The notes under the pieces: model-generated
The model's input: the letters and a program-made list of their open reading frames with translations, nothing else
Database searches by the model: none
Told to the model about the DNA's origin: nothing
Program-made: the position numbers and the translations under genes
In this document: one piece after another, positions 1 to 9,876 of the stretch
Numbering within the stretch: the first letter of the stretch is position 1
How the letters are laid out: each line of letters starts with the position of its first letter
From: Lichina pygmaea
Lineage: Eukaryota; Ascomycota; Lichinomycetes; Lichinales; Lichinaceae
Assembly (NCBI GenBank): GCA_963422465.1
Contig: OY730169.1
Span: forward strand, 992,001-1,056,000
Direction of reading: 5' to 3'
DNA length: 64,000 nt

Positions 1-440
1 CAGTGGTCGGCGAACTCGTACGAGACGACGACGAGGTCGACGGGCGACCGTTCTAGCCCGTCCCTCTGCCAGCTTTCGCTGTTGGACCTTCGAGGTCGAC
101 GACTCGCGCCTGCACGGCTGGCCGCAGCCGCCGCGTTCCGTCCCCGGATGAGCTCCTCAATCTCCCAGATGCTCTCGACCTTGCTCCGCCTTGCGTGCCA
201 CTGCTCCGAGAACCAGCGGCCCACGTCGACCTGTGAGCCTGCCAGCCAAGGGTCGACGAGGATGCTGTAATACTCGCGTCCGGTCTCTTCGGCCGCCGGC
301 TCGGGGAGAGGCAGTTGGCAGAGCCACGTGGTATCGTCGTTGAGGTGCGTCAAGATAGGCGCAAGACGGCCATCTGCCGTGCGCAATGATCTTCCGGCGG
401 AGTCGTTGAGTTCCAGACGCAGTTGTGTCGATGGGTCCAT
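1..440 (-). CDS. Metallo-beta-lactamase-fold protein, N-terminal part (runs off the window)
   Basis: The minus strand is open from an ATG at 440 to the window edge, giving about 146 codons beginning MDPSTQLRLELNDSAG. It contains the patterns WLCQLPLPEP, YYSILVDPWLAGSQVDV, WFSEQWHA and, near the edge, VDLVVVSYEFADHC. This order (substrate-facing strand, 'LLDPWL', 'WFS.QWH', then 'D.VV.SH/YEF.DHC') is typical of a family of cytosolic fungal metallo-beta-lactamase-superfamily proteins. The last motif sits where canonical members carry HxHxDH; only the DH pair is kept, so metal binding may be altered. The specific reaction of the family is not known to me. The gene is on the same strand as the ATP synthase gene downstream, 372 bp away, with no sign of co-transcription. 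The C-terminal half lies outside the window. Confidence 0.7.
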   Translation of the reverse strand, partial: MDPSTQLRLELNDSAGRSLRTADGRLAPILTHLNDDTTWLCQLPLPEPAAEETGREYYSILVDPWLAGSQVDVGRWFSEQWHARRSKVESIWEIEELIRGRNAAAAASRAGASRRPRRSNSESWQRDGLERSPVDLVVVSYEFADH

Positions 441-812
441 GTCGACAGCGTCGCATCAGTACCTCCGTACATTACGTCGTATCTCTGATGGCTGACACAT
501 CAGTCGGGCATGATATGCAGACGCATATGCAGGATCGTGCGGTATACCTTGTAGGACGGTTCGACGCCCGTCACCCAAATACAGTCACCGGACAGCTGAA
601 ATCAGAGCTCTTGACATGGCTTTCGAGCCTGTCGGAAAACAGACCGTGGACTGCTGAATGTCTGGTCCAAGGTGCTCGACAGGAGGACGAGTGTTGTACA
701 GCACAAAGAGTCTATGGGAATCCACTTTTACAGCCTGCATACACCATCTGCGACCCGAAAACAAGCCTCGTCAGGGATGGCATCCAGCTTCGTTGCATCG
801 CTTCTCCAACTC
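441..812. other. Intergenic, metallo-beta-lactamase gene / ATP20
   Basis: 372 bp between two minus-strand genes. It should hold the promoter of the metallo-beta-lactamase-fold gene and the 3' UTR of ATP20. I see no conserved site in it; short ORFs here lack homology signals. Confidence 0.5.
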
Positions 813-1635
813 TCAACGGTGCGATGCCGTCTCCCCTCTATATCCTACCAACTTGAACCTTCCGATCATCTCGCCCACGGTGAAGAATCCAAGAAGCTCG
901 GCCGAGATCACGGCGCCGGCAGCCATCTGCCGTCTGTTGAGATTTCGCATTCGACCGAGATAGCTCGTCAGATTGAAGAGAGCCTTCAAGGAGAAGATCT
1001 CCCATGGCCGCCGCATGCTTTCCACGAGAGGTTGTAGGTACGCTTGGACGGTGGGAACCGAACTGTTGCTCGTTCAGCACCGTTACGAGCAACGAAGGGA
1101 ACGGGGAATAAGCGTACGGTGGCGTCATCCGCTGACCCTGAAACACCAGCCTCGCGACCTCCCATCCGACTTTCGAGTAGTATATCGTCGGCGGAACCAT
1201 GGCTGTACCTCAAAACGTCAGCGTGTGAGTTCTTAAAAGGTCCAGCGGACGAACACGGTCACCAAAAGGCAATGGGATCTGTCGCAGGAGCTGTAGGGGA
1301 ATGCAACTTGAAGAATCATCGCCCAGCGTAAGTAGCAGTCAAGTCGGCTTACATTCGACAAACGACACCAGCCGCGCGGTGCGGCCACCGACTCGGCGGA
1401 GCGTGTTGCCGGCACCCCGAGCCATACCGCCCAAGGCCGGACCGGCCGAGCTGGTCACCCTCGATAAGCCCTCGGCGGCCTTGGACGTCGCGGACGAGGC
1501 CGCATCGGCGGCTTTCGACGCCCCGGCGGATGCTGCGTTTGCAGCTTGTGACGTGGTCGAGTTGAGCCGCGCCGAGTGTCGATAGAGATGGCGGTGCGAG
1601 CGCCGTAGAACGGCCCTCGAGGTTGGAGTCAACAT
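813..1635 (-). CDS. ATP20: Mitochondrial ATP synthase subunit g, three exons
   Basis: Subunit g of the mitochondrial F1Fo ATP synthase sits in the inner-membrane sector and helps dimerise the complex. Three exons read 1635-1353, 1202-1118 and 1017-813; the phases close to a 190-residue protein, the usual size for fungi. Exon 1 encodes an arginine/serine-rich presequence (MLTPTSRAVLRRSHRHLYRH) followed by alanine-rich A/S helices and the conserved SRVTSSAGPALGG. The first splice gives VESMVPPTIYYSKVGWEV and FQGQRMTPP. The last exon carries SAELLGFFTVGEMIGRFKLV, whose GxxxG-like transmembrane helix is the family signature. Intron 1 (1352-1203) has a GTAAGC donor and ACAG acceptor. The exon 2/3 junction is the least certain part, since the acceptor was chosen by frame. 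The gene is divergent from LAD1, whose start lies 365 bp away. Confidence 0.88.
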
Positions 1636-2000
1636 CGGCCCAAGTGCAAGCGTCGTCGCCGAGTCTGACGACTACGGTATACGCAATTCTGGAGCTGGCC
1701 GCTCTCTATCCAGCTGCAGCCGGCAGGATTGTCCAGGTCAATTGACGGTTCTGTACGAGACGTAGATATGTTGTCGTGCTTGTCAGAACGCTCCTTTGAC
1801 CCCGGGAACTCGTACAGTACGTCGGCCTTGCATAAGACAGTTTTTGTTCGAGAAAAAAGGAGGAGCTCGTAGTAGGTCTCTCCGTTCCACCGTATCGTAG
1901 TTGGCGCGTTTCGCACCTTTACGGTACCGTACCGTAGCCATTGAAGCTCAGCGCTGTACGTACAGTATGTACCACTTACTCGTACAACGTCCGGTCGAGG
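1636..2000. promoter_or_regulatory. Divergent promoter region, ATP20 / LAD1
   Basis: 365 bp separate the ATP20 start (1635, minus) and the LAD1 start (2001, plus). Both core promoters must lie here. It contains a GTACGGTACCGTACC-like palindromic stretch near 1921-1935 and an A-rich run near 1853; no TATA box is obvious. Confidence 0.5.
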
Positions 2001-3152
2001 ATGACCGTCCCCGACGACCTGAAGCCCAATCTGGGAGTCTTCGTTGACCCATCTCACAGGCTGTGGGTGGCAGAGGCTGAGCCGGAGCTGGAGACATTCC
2101 GAAGCGAGAAAGGGCTGAAGGAAGGCGAAGTGTTAATCGGCATCAAGATCACGGGCATCTGCGGGTGAGCCGTCGCTCAGTTCGAAAGACCCCGTGCTGA
2201 CCCGGGACTTAGATCCGACGTACATTTCTGGCGCGACGGGCGAATCGGGCCGATGGTGGTGGAGAAGGACCACCTTCTTGGACACGAATCGGCTGGAGTG
2301 GTGCTTGCCGTTCATCCGTCGGTTGGGGATCTGTCTGTCGATGACCGTGTGGCCATCGAGCCCAACATCGTCTGTCACCGTTGCGAGCCGTGCCTTACCG
2401 GAAGGTACAACGGCTGCGAAAAGATGCAGTTTCTGTCGACCCCTCCTTACCCCGGGCTCCTGAGAAGATTCGTCGTCTTGCCGTCCCTGTGGTGTCACAA
2501 GATCGGGCAGATGTCCTTTGCGGAGGGTGCTCTGCTCGAGCCCCTGAGCGTTGCGCTGGCGGGCATAGAACGAGCTGGCGTCCGGATTGGCGATCCGGTG
2601 GTCATTTGCGGCGCAGGGCCAATCGGCCTGATCACGTTGCTGTCCTGCCGAGCGGCGGGGGCGGAGCCCATCGCGATCACCGATCTCGAGCCAGGCCGAC
2701 TTCAATTCGCTCGAAGACTTGTCCCATCTGTTCGGCCGGTGAAGGTCGAACGGGATGCTTCCGCCGAAGACATCGGGAGGCAGATTGTTTCCGGCTTGGA
2801 TGGCGTCGAACCCAAGGTTGCCCTTGAATGCACGGGTGTCGAGAGCAGCATCGCATCGGCCGTCTGGTCAGTCAGGTTCGGCGGCACGGTCTTGGTCATT
2901 GGGGTCGGCAAGGACGAGATCAAGGTGCCCTTCATGAGACTCCACTCGCGCGAGATCGACTTCAGAGTCGAGTACCGTTACTCCAACATGTGGCCGAGGG
3001 CCATTCGGCTTGTCAATAGTGGTCTCATCGACGTGAAGAGGCTCGTCACGCATGTTTTCGATATCGAGCACGCTGAGGATGCATTCAACATGGCCGCAGA
3101 TCCTAGCAGAGGGTCGATCAAGGTTCATATCATGACCGGCGTTCTTGGCTGA
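2001..3152 (+). CDS. LAD1: L-arabinitol 4-dehydrogenase, two exons
   Basis: A zinc-dependent medium-chain dehydrogenase that oxidises L-arabinitol to L-xylulose with NAD+ in the fungal L-arabinose pathway (cytosol). Exons 2001-2164 and 2213-3152 are joined by a 48-bp intron (GTGAGC...TTAG), which restores [13 protein letters not shown]; the protein is 367 residues, normal for the family. Visible marks are the catalytic zinc ligands Cys in GICG and His-Glu in LLGHESAG, and the structural zinc cysteines in [15 protein letters not shown]. The Rossmann motif is GAGPIGL, and the L-arabinitol-type signature is [16 protein letters not shown] start at the ATG at 2001 because [14 protein letters not shown] aligns with family N-termini; an upstream in-frame TTG is not a plausible start. 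Xylitol and sorbitol dehydrogenases are the near alternatives, but the YRYSN.WPRAI block favours LAD. Confidence 0.9.
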
Positions 3153-3841
3153 AGGCGAGGTTCCAGGAACAATCTTGGTACAGCAAGCCGATCCCTCTCC
3201 CACCTTGGATGGAACGAGAGCCCGTGAGTACAGGAAGGCTGGGTCGATTTCAGATACTCTTGGTTTCACATTCAAGTGGGCTCTGAGTGTCGTCATACCT
3301 ACGATGGCGATCCGCAGAGGTATCCCATGCACCTTCGCTCTGCTTTGTTGACCGTTGACCTCACAGAAATCTGCCATTGATACAAAGGGAGGCTAAAGGC
3401 GCAAGACTCGGTCGTTCTCATTGATGGCAGCACGACAGTGATTGGTGCCTATGTAGTTATCAATCTCGAACCCCAATCTTAGGTGTGCCGGTGCTTATCT
3501 ACAGTAGCCGTACCGCACAGACCACATGATTGTCCTACGATCGTTGCTTCAAAAGTGCTGGTCCGCTGTCCGTCACAATGCCTAAGATGGCACGGATGGC
3601 TAACCGAGACCGAGGCTCAACAGGCCGTTAGCAGGGATGCCGGTGGGGGCTTGACTCACGTTAGCGCTCTCATGACTTTCTTGGAAGGACAGTGAAGCTG
3701 CATCTTGGGCGCTACGTAAGTTTTTTACTCCTTACTACCTCCCACGCCCGGTCACCTGAATCGAATCACCAAGGTTGATCAGAGGCTCTAGCACGCCAGG
3801 ATCCTTTCAACGTCAGACACTTCCACGATCAAGACGACATC
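3153..3841. other. Intergenic, LAD1 / MRH4
   Basis: About 690 bp between two plus-strand genes. A T-run at 3721-3727 follows GTAAG; otherwise I see nothing. Small ORFs here are not conserved-looking. Confidence 0.5.
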
Positions 3842-4941
3842 ATGGATGCTTTCAAACTCCTCACGAGATCCGCCAAGATAAATCCAGCAAGATCTTCATC
3901 TCGTAGAGGGCCTCGAAACCTCCCGTCTGCCGGGCAAAGCGCAACTCCTCTACTGTTTGGCGATCCTGCCGAAGATGCTGACCTGCGACGCACCTCTGCA
4001 GGACACAGGTCTTCGAGGAAGAGGAAACGGTCCCAACATGGGACCGATCAGAATGACCGGCTTGCCGAGGGGCTAGACTTCTTCAAAGACCCAGCTCCGA
4101 TCGCGCCTGATGACAGTTCACCACGAGACAAGGGGGACAGTGAAAGCAACAGACGCTCCGACGCCTTGCGAGCAGACCATGATATTGACGATTCAGTTCC
4201 AACCGCGGGGGAGGCTTTGAGCAAAGAAGAGAGCAGACGGGTCTTGAAGTCACACAAGATCAAGATCATCCGCGTGTGCGCACCCGCTTCGGACAAGACC
4301 TCGGCAAGCTCACACCCAATGGACAGCGTAGGACGGCGAAAGACAGCCGAGTCGGAGCGGCGGAAGAGGAGCTCAACAGGACGGAAAGATCGGACGCCAG
4401 AGTTGATACCCAGACCACTCTTGTCGTTCGAGCAGCTACGGTCTTCTTACGGGATATCACGGAGACTAGCGGAGAACATCGCTGCCGAGGGATACCGCTT
4501 CCCGACGGAAGTGCAGATGGCAAGTCTTCCGTTACTACTGCGGAGGGACAGGTCGCTTGGCCCCTCGAGCGTCGAGCACCGCAGCGACTCGGCCGACACG
4601 GATGATCTGGGCCCTTTGGACCTCGACCTGGTAGCCGTGGCTCCGACCGGCAGCGGGAAAACCGTTGCGTACTTGATTCCGGTCTTGGATGGACTACGCA
4701 GGATGAAGAACCGGAGCACGAAGTTGGGCGCTGGGACCCTTCAGGCGGAGTCGGCAGCATGCGTCGGCCCAAGCGCACTGGTCATCGTGCCGACCAAGGA
4801 GCTGCTGGGGCAGGTGCTCAACGAAGGCAGGAAGCTCTCAAGAGGCACCGGGATCAAGATAGCAGGAGTTCGTAAAGGGATGGCGATCGCCCTCCAGCGC
4901 GAAGTCCCTGACCCCGGCAGAGACGGATCCGAGGCGGATTC

Positions 4942-4982
<41 letters not shown>

Positions 4983-6172
4983 ATCATGCGCCGGAGAGGT
5001 CGGTCGTGAAGGCGGATATCTTGGTATCCACTCCGATGGCACTCTTGCACGCCGCTAGCTCGGGAGAGGACTACTCGGAAGCCTCCCTACCGACCGTCAG
5101 GCATCTCGTCCTGGACGAAGCCGACGTCCTGCTCGATCCACTCTTCCGCGAGCAAACCTTGGCGGTGTGGAGAGCGTGCTCACGACCCTCTCTCCGCGTC
5201 AGCCATTGGTCCGCCACGATGGGTTCAAGCATCGAGGAGCTTGTCGCAGCCGAGACAAGGACCCGGAAGTCCACGGCGGACGGTGCAAGCGTTGGGGAGT
5301 GGCAGCTGGTGCGTCTGGTGGTCGGTGTCAAGGACTCGGCCGTCCCCAACGTCTCACATCGGCTGGTCTACGCCGCCACCGAGCCAGGCAAGCTGCTCGC
5401 GATGAGGCAGCTGCTCCACCCCTCCAAGGCCCTCTCCCGCTCGGCGCCTCCACTCCGACCTCCCGTCCTCGTCTTCACCCAGACGATCGCGCGAGCGGTC
5501 GCGTTGCACTCGGAGCTACTGTACGACATTCCACCGCAAGCGGGCGGCTCCAGCCGCATCGCGGTGCTTCATTCCGATCTCTCCGACGCCGCACGGGATC
5601 GGGTGACGACCGGGTTCCGGACGGGCGAGATCTGGGTCATCGTCACGACGGACCTCCTCTCGCGGGGGATAGACTTCCGAGGCGTGAACGGCGTGGTCAA
5701 CTACGACGTGCCCACCTCGACGGCGGCCTACATCCACCGCGGCGGCCGGACCGGACGGGCAGGTCGCTCCGGCGGAATCGTCGTGACCCTCTACACCACG
5801 GACGACATCCCGCACATCAAGAGCGTCGCGAACGTCATCGCCGCCACGGAGAAGCTTCGAGCCGGCTCCGAGGACGACGCGTCCACTCTTCCGGCCTGGC
5901 TGATGGATGCCCTACCGAAGCAAAGCAGAGCAGACAAGAAGCGGCTCAGACGCCGCGGCGTAGAGTCGCGCCGGCCCCCGTCGGCGCAAGCGTCGACCGA
6001 GGACGGGAAGGCGACGAAGAAGACCGCGGCGCGAATCAGCACGAGGAGCGGATACGACCGACGGCTCGGGAACCGTCGGCTGGCCGCCGTCAAGTCGCGC
6101 GCACGGCGGTCGGCGGTCGAGAGCGACCAGGCCGCGGAGGCACAAGGCGAGTGGAACGGCATCGAAGGGTGA
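3842..6172 (+). CDS. MRH4: Mitochondrial DEAD-box RNA helicase, MRH4 type
   Basis: An ATP-dependent RNA helicase; yeast Mrh4 acts in assembly of the large mitochondrial ribosomal subunit. The single 776-codon ORF begins MDAFKLLTRSAKINPARSSS, a basic, acid-free stretch suited to a mitochondrial presequence. Helicase motifs appear in order: a Q-like segment FPTEVQMASLPLLL, motif I APTGSGKT (from about residue 267), motif II DEAD (about 425), motif III SAT (about 457), RGID, and motif VI HRGGRTGRAGR (about 632). The protein is longer than usual because of an N-terminal disordered region rich in Ser, Arg and Asp. An aspartate run of mostly GAC codons (about residues 366-380) also lies inside domain 1. 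A basic C-terminal tail follows. No intron is needed. Assignment to MRH4 rather than another DEAD-box subfamily rests on the presequence and the overall layout. Confidence 0.82.
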
Positions 6173-7469
6173 CGTTCCGCGTCGGCTCTCGGTCGGGATC
6201 GGTGGCCACGTGACAGTCTGGAGCTTGGATTCGACCAACTCCACCTGTCCAGGGGGGCGTGTGTACATACGTACGTATGTACAGCAACACTGGTGGGAGT
6301 GTGTGTACCTTGTATTTACGTACAGTACAGAACGAAGGGGGATCTTCATACAGCAAAGAGAGGTGTGCATGCAACACAACTCTCGATCTGGCACAGCCGC
6401 GGCATGGAACTTGGGCCCACAGGGTCGCATCGACAAGGCAGCCCAGCACTGGCGGGCCGGCCGTCTCCTCCACCCTCCGTCCGTCCGAGTACAAGCTCTG
6501 TTTTGCGGGGTCTCACATCAAGGCGGCAACATGCGACGGCTTTCGTACATACTGTACGTACGTTACGTACCGGCGAGAGCATCGACAGACAACAGCACGC
6601 ACGTGATCCCCACCGCTGTCACCTCGACCGTGATCTGGGACGACAGGGTTCGAGAGCTTGCAGTGCGGAGTACAGGAGTGCGGAGTACAGGAGTACGGAG
6701 TACAGGAGTACGGAGTACTGCTAAGCGATTCGTGCCGTGCCAAGGAAAGGGCAACGGCTAGCGGAGCTAATCCCTCCCTACGGAAGTACACGTGGAAAGC
6801 ACGGCAGGTGCTGGGCGCATCGGGTCGTACAGTACTCAGTACTTCCGTCTGTATCGCACTACGTTTTACGGAAGGTACCTATCGGACGTAGGACCTCCGT
6901 TGGGAGTCGCGCTTGGTATGCGTTAGCGTCATCTGATTAGCCGCTCTACGTACGGGGTAAAGAAAAAAAACACCTGCGCATCTGCCGGCCGTCTGACCCT
7001 ATCGGAAGCTGTTCTCGGGAGTTGGCCTCAAGGTCTGTCTCTGCCTTGGCCGGTACGCGATCGGGACCTCTACCTGTTCTACGTCGATCCGTCCCTCTTC
7101 TCCGCTTGTTCGTACGGACAGATGGCAGTGTCCGAAGTCCCTCCGAAGGTGATGATTACCGTACCTACGTACGGAGTACGTACGTATATATATATATATA
7201 CATATCTGAAGGCGAGACGTGCCGTGCGTTGCGGCACACCTGATGCGATCGACAGGGTCCGGGCACGCCGCCGTCTTTGCGACCGGCCGGGCCAGCGCGC
7301 AGGGGCGGGTCGTCGAGAATGCCGGCTGAAGGCGCACCGGTCCTCTGCACAGGCCGTATCGGCGAGGTATACCCCACCATTCGCCTTCGAACTGGCGGGC
7401 GGCCCTCCATGACGGTCGAGACGACAGCGCGAGCCTCCTGTTGGCTCGGCGGACGAGACGGCCGTTGCG
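6173..7469. other. Intergenic, palindrome-rich
   Basis: About 1.3 kb without a gene. It holds several GTACGTAC-type palindromes (near 6267, 6550, 7170-7185), a 15-bp tandem repeat (6663-6718), a (TA)n stretch at about 7187-7201 and an A-run near 6961. The promoter of the rhodopsin-domain gene should lie at its right end. Confidence 0.5.
6663..6718. repeat. Tandem repeat, 15-bp unit, 3.7 copies
   Basis: Units read GTGCGGAGTACAGGA twice, then GTACGGAGTACAGGA, then a partial GTACGGAGTAC. The core GGAGTAC/GTACTCC recurs at many intergenic places in this window. Confidence 0.9.
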
Positions 7470-8960
7470 ATGGGAGATCTCGCCGACCAGCTTGCCGACC
7501 TCGGCGCAAGTCGCGCTCCCGAGGCGCTCGGCGTCCTCGTCGCGACGAGCGTGCTGTCGACGGTCGCCGTCGCGCTTCGGATGTGTTCGAAGCGGCTCCT
7601 GCGCCGGTCGATGCAGTCGGATGATTGGGGCATCCTATTCTCTCTCGTGTGGCCCTTTCCCCTCGGCCGACGACACGGCGTCGCACGCGTCTGCTGACTC
7701 GATGGGGCAGGTCATGTTCTGGGGCGGCGCCGCCGTCGGCTTCGTCGGTGAGTCCTTCCGCTCGGTCGAGCCCGGGGAATGACCGCACCGGGGGAGGGGC
7801 ACACTGATCGTCGTAGCGTTCGAGCACGGCTTCGGGAGGCATGCGCTCGCCATCGGCCTCAGGAACGTCAGGATCAACCTCAAGGTACCGTACCTCTTCT
7901 CGACTCTCCCGAGGCCCCGGCCGACCCGGCCGGCCGCACGTCTGACCCAGACCGCGCGCCGCACAGGTCGTCCTCGCCTTCGAGGTCCTGTTTACCGTTT
8001 GCATCTTCAGCATCAAGTTCGCCTTGCTGCTCTTCTACCGACACACCTTTCCGATCCGAACCTTCCAGTTGGCCGTCTACGGAGCCATGGTCCTGAACGT
8101 CACCATGGCCGTGTCCGTCAGCCTCGGCTATCTGTCGCAATGCAGACCGATCTCCTACATGTGGAACAAGTCCATCGAGGGCTCCTGCTTCGACATCAGA
8201 CTCTACCTGCGCGTCACCGTGATCCTCAACCTCTTCACCGACTTTGTCGTCCTGCTCATGCCATTGCCCCTGGTCTGGCGCTTGCAGATGACGGTCGGGC
8301 GGAAGATCAGCATCTCGATCATGTTCCTGCTCGGGACGATGTACGTCCGCCGTCTTACTCTGAGTCGTCCTGCCGTAAGCTCTTTGCCGGCCCCTGACGT
8401 CCTCTGCCGTAGGGCTTGCGCTGCCAGCTGCGCCCGGTTCGTCGCCGTCGGTGACATCCGCGAGTCGGATCCTACGTGTGAGTGAACGCTAGACGACGGC
8501 TTCGGGTCGTCGCGACTGACCGGCGCGCGCAGGGACGTCCGTCAACGGGGCCATCTGCACCTACACCGAGGCTTGTCTCGGCATCGTCGCCGCCTGTCTG
8601 CCGATACTTCGGCCTCTGTACCGTCGTCTCGCCGGCAGGCGCGCCAGCTCGGCCACCGCCAAGGCGAGCCGCAGCGCTGTATCCGGCAGCAGCGACCAAG
8701 CCCGATCGGGCTCCTCGAGCTCCTCGAGGGGCAAGTGGTTCAGGATGAAGCCGTACGGCTCGACGCTGGGCACCACGACGCTGGGCACCACGACCGTTGG
8801 CGACACGACCGTTCGCGACACGACCGTTCGCGGCACGAGTCTCGAGCGTCTGCGCGAGCCGAGAGGCGCGGCTCTCGACGACGGAGGCATAGGTTCGGTT
8901 CCAGAACAGGGTATCCAATTAGACGTGATCGACGTTCGAGGTAGTACAACCAGGCGATGA
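7470..8960 (+). CDS. Rhodopsin-domain fungal integral membrane protein, six exons
   Basis: A seven-transmembrane protein of the large fungal 'rhodopsin domain' family (related to the membrane part of Pth11-like receptors); individual functions are mostly unknown. Exons 7470-7646, 7711-7747, 7817-7884, 7967-8340, 8413-8477 and 8533-8960 keep frame throughout and give 382 residues. Family marks are SDDWGILFSLV, EHGFGRHAL, FYRHTFPIRTF and LGYLSQCRPISYMW followed by GSCFD. The block SDPTWTSVNGAICTYTEA, LGIVAACLPILRPLYRR comes from the exon 5/6 junction. There is no CFEM domain or signal peptide before the first membrane helix. The C-terminal cytosolic tail carries five 5-residue repeats (see repeat entry). 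Donor sites are GTGTGG, GTGAGT, GTACCG, GTACGT and GTGAGT; the first is weak and its exact position is my least certain choice. Confidence 0.78.
8763..8837 (+). repeat. In-frame 15-bp tandem repeat, five copies
   Basis: Within the last exon of the rhodopsin-domain gene, five 15-bp units encode TLGTT, TLGTT, TVGDT, TVRDT and TVRGT. Stepwise divergence along the array suggests replication slippage. Confidence 0.9.
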
Positions 8961-9876
8961 TATCCGGGGGCCTTGCCCCTTTTCCGATCAACTTTCCATG
9001 CATGAGGATGGAGGAGTCGTACTCATGACAGTATTCGGCCTGGCGTGCCTGGTTCGTGACGATCCTTGATCAGCATTCTACCTTCTCTCTCCCTTGTACG
9101 TATCGAGATCTCCATCCCGAGACGGGCTTTGCTGACAGTGAAAACGGGGCGCTCGGAAAGGAGAGAGGTCCCCGGTTACGCACATGGCTCGACCATCGTA
9201 GAAAGCGACATGATTATAGTCTTGCCTCTCCTCAAGCCGATACGTTCGTAGTTGGACAAGAAAGGGGAGCCGCCAACGCGGACGGTCAGAACTGTACAGA
9301 GTAATTAGGCATACCAATCGAAGTCGCAATCACGATCATAGTCACACTCAACCGGCGACGGCAGGGGGGGCCATCTCTACATATACGTATTACAATAGCG
9401 TGGAGGGGATCATGACAGAGCAGAAGATAAATCTATTAGGCCTGTTGTAGGCTTTCTCTCAGAGTAGAACCGCTCGGTCAGAGGAGAAGATCGTGCTTGT
9501 TATATCTAGCGGGGGGGGGGGGGGGGGGGTAGGAAGTGTAGTCCCAATACTATAACTATCAGAAGAAAAAAAGTCCGGACTCGGAGCTTGCTACTGACTA
9601 GTGACCACCAAGGATTGGCCTTGTTGTCTCTTGAGGCTTCACTCTCCAGTGCTGAGTTTTAGAAAGACATGTGGTGATAAGACAGATGGCAGTCTCTCTA
9701 TACATGCAGTACGTATACCGTGGGCAAACACAAGATACAAGCTTTTATGTATCCATAGTCATGTCTGTCTCCACTAAAACAACACCAGTCAAACAGAAAG
9801 TAGTCTGTCTACAATGACCTGGTCGGTCTCTACTTTCTGCACAGTACACAACTACAGGCAACTATTGTGGTAGGTA
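8961..9876. other. Intergenic without recognisable gene
   Basis: About 900 bp downstream of the rhodopsin-domain gene. It contains a 19-base poly-G run (9511-9529) and nothing I can recognise as coding. Confidence 0.5.
9511..9529. repeat. Poly-G run (19 bases)
   Basis: Uninterrupted G run in intergenic DNA. It is one of eight G or C runs of 13 bases or more in this window. Confidence 0.95.

Noticed and set aside
5167-6213. A 348-codon frame overlapping MRH4
   Set aside because: An arginine-rich shadow of the helicase gene in another frame; MRH4 motifs occupy the true frame.
7100-8500. A biosynthetic or light-sensing cluster around the rhodopsin-domain gene
   Set aside because: No neighbouring enzyme, regulator or carotenoid gene; the domain name does not imply a retinal-binding opsin.
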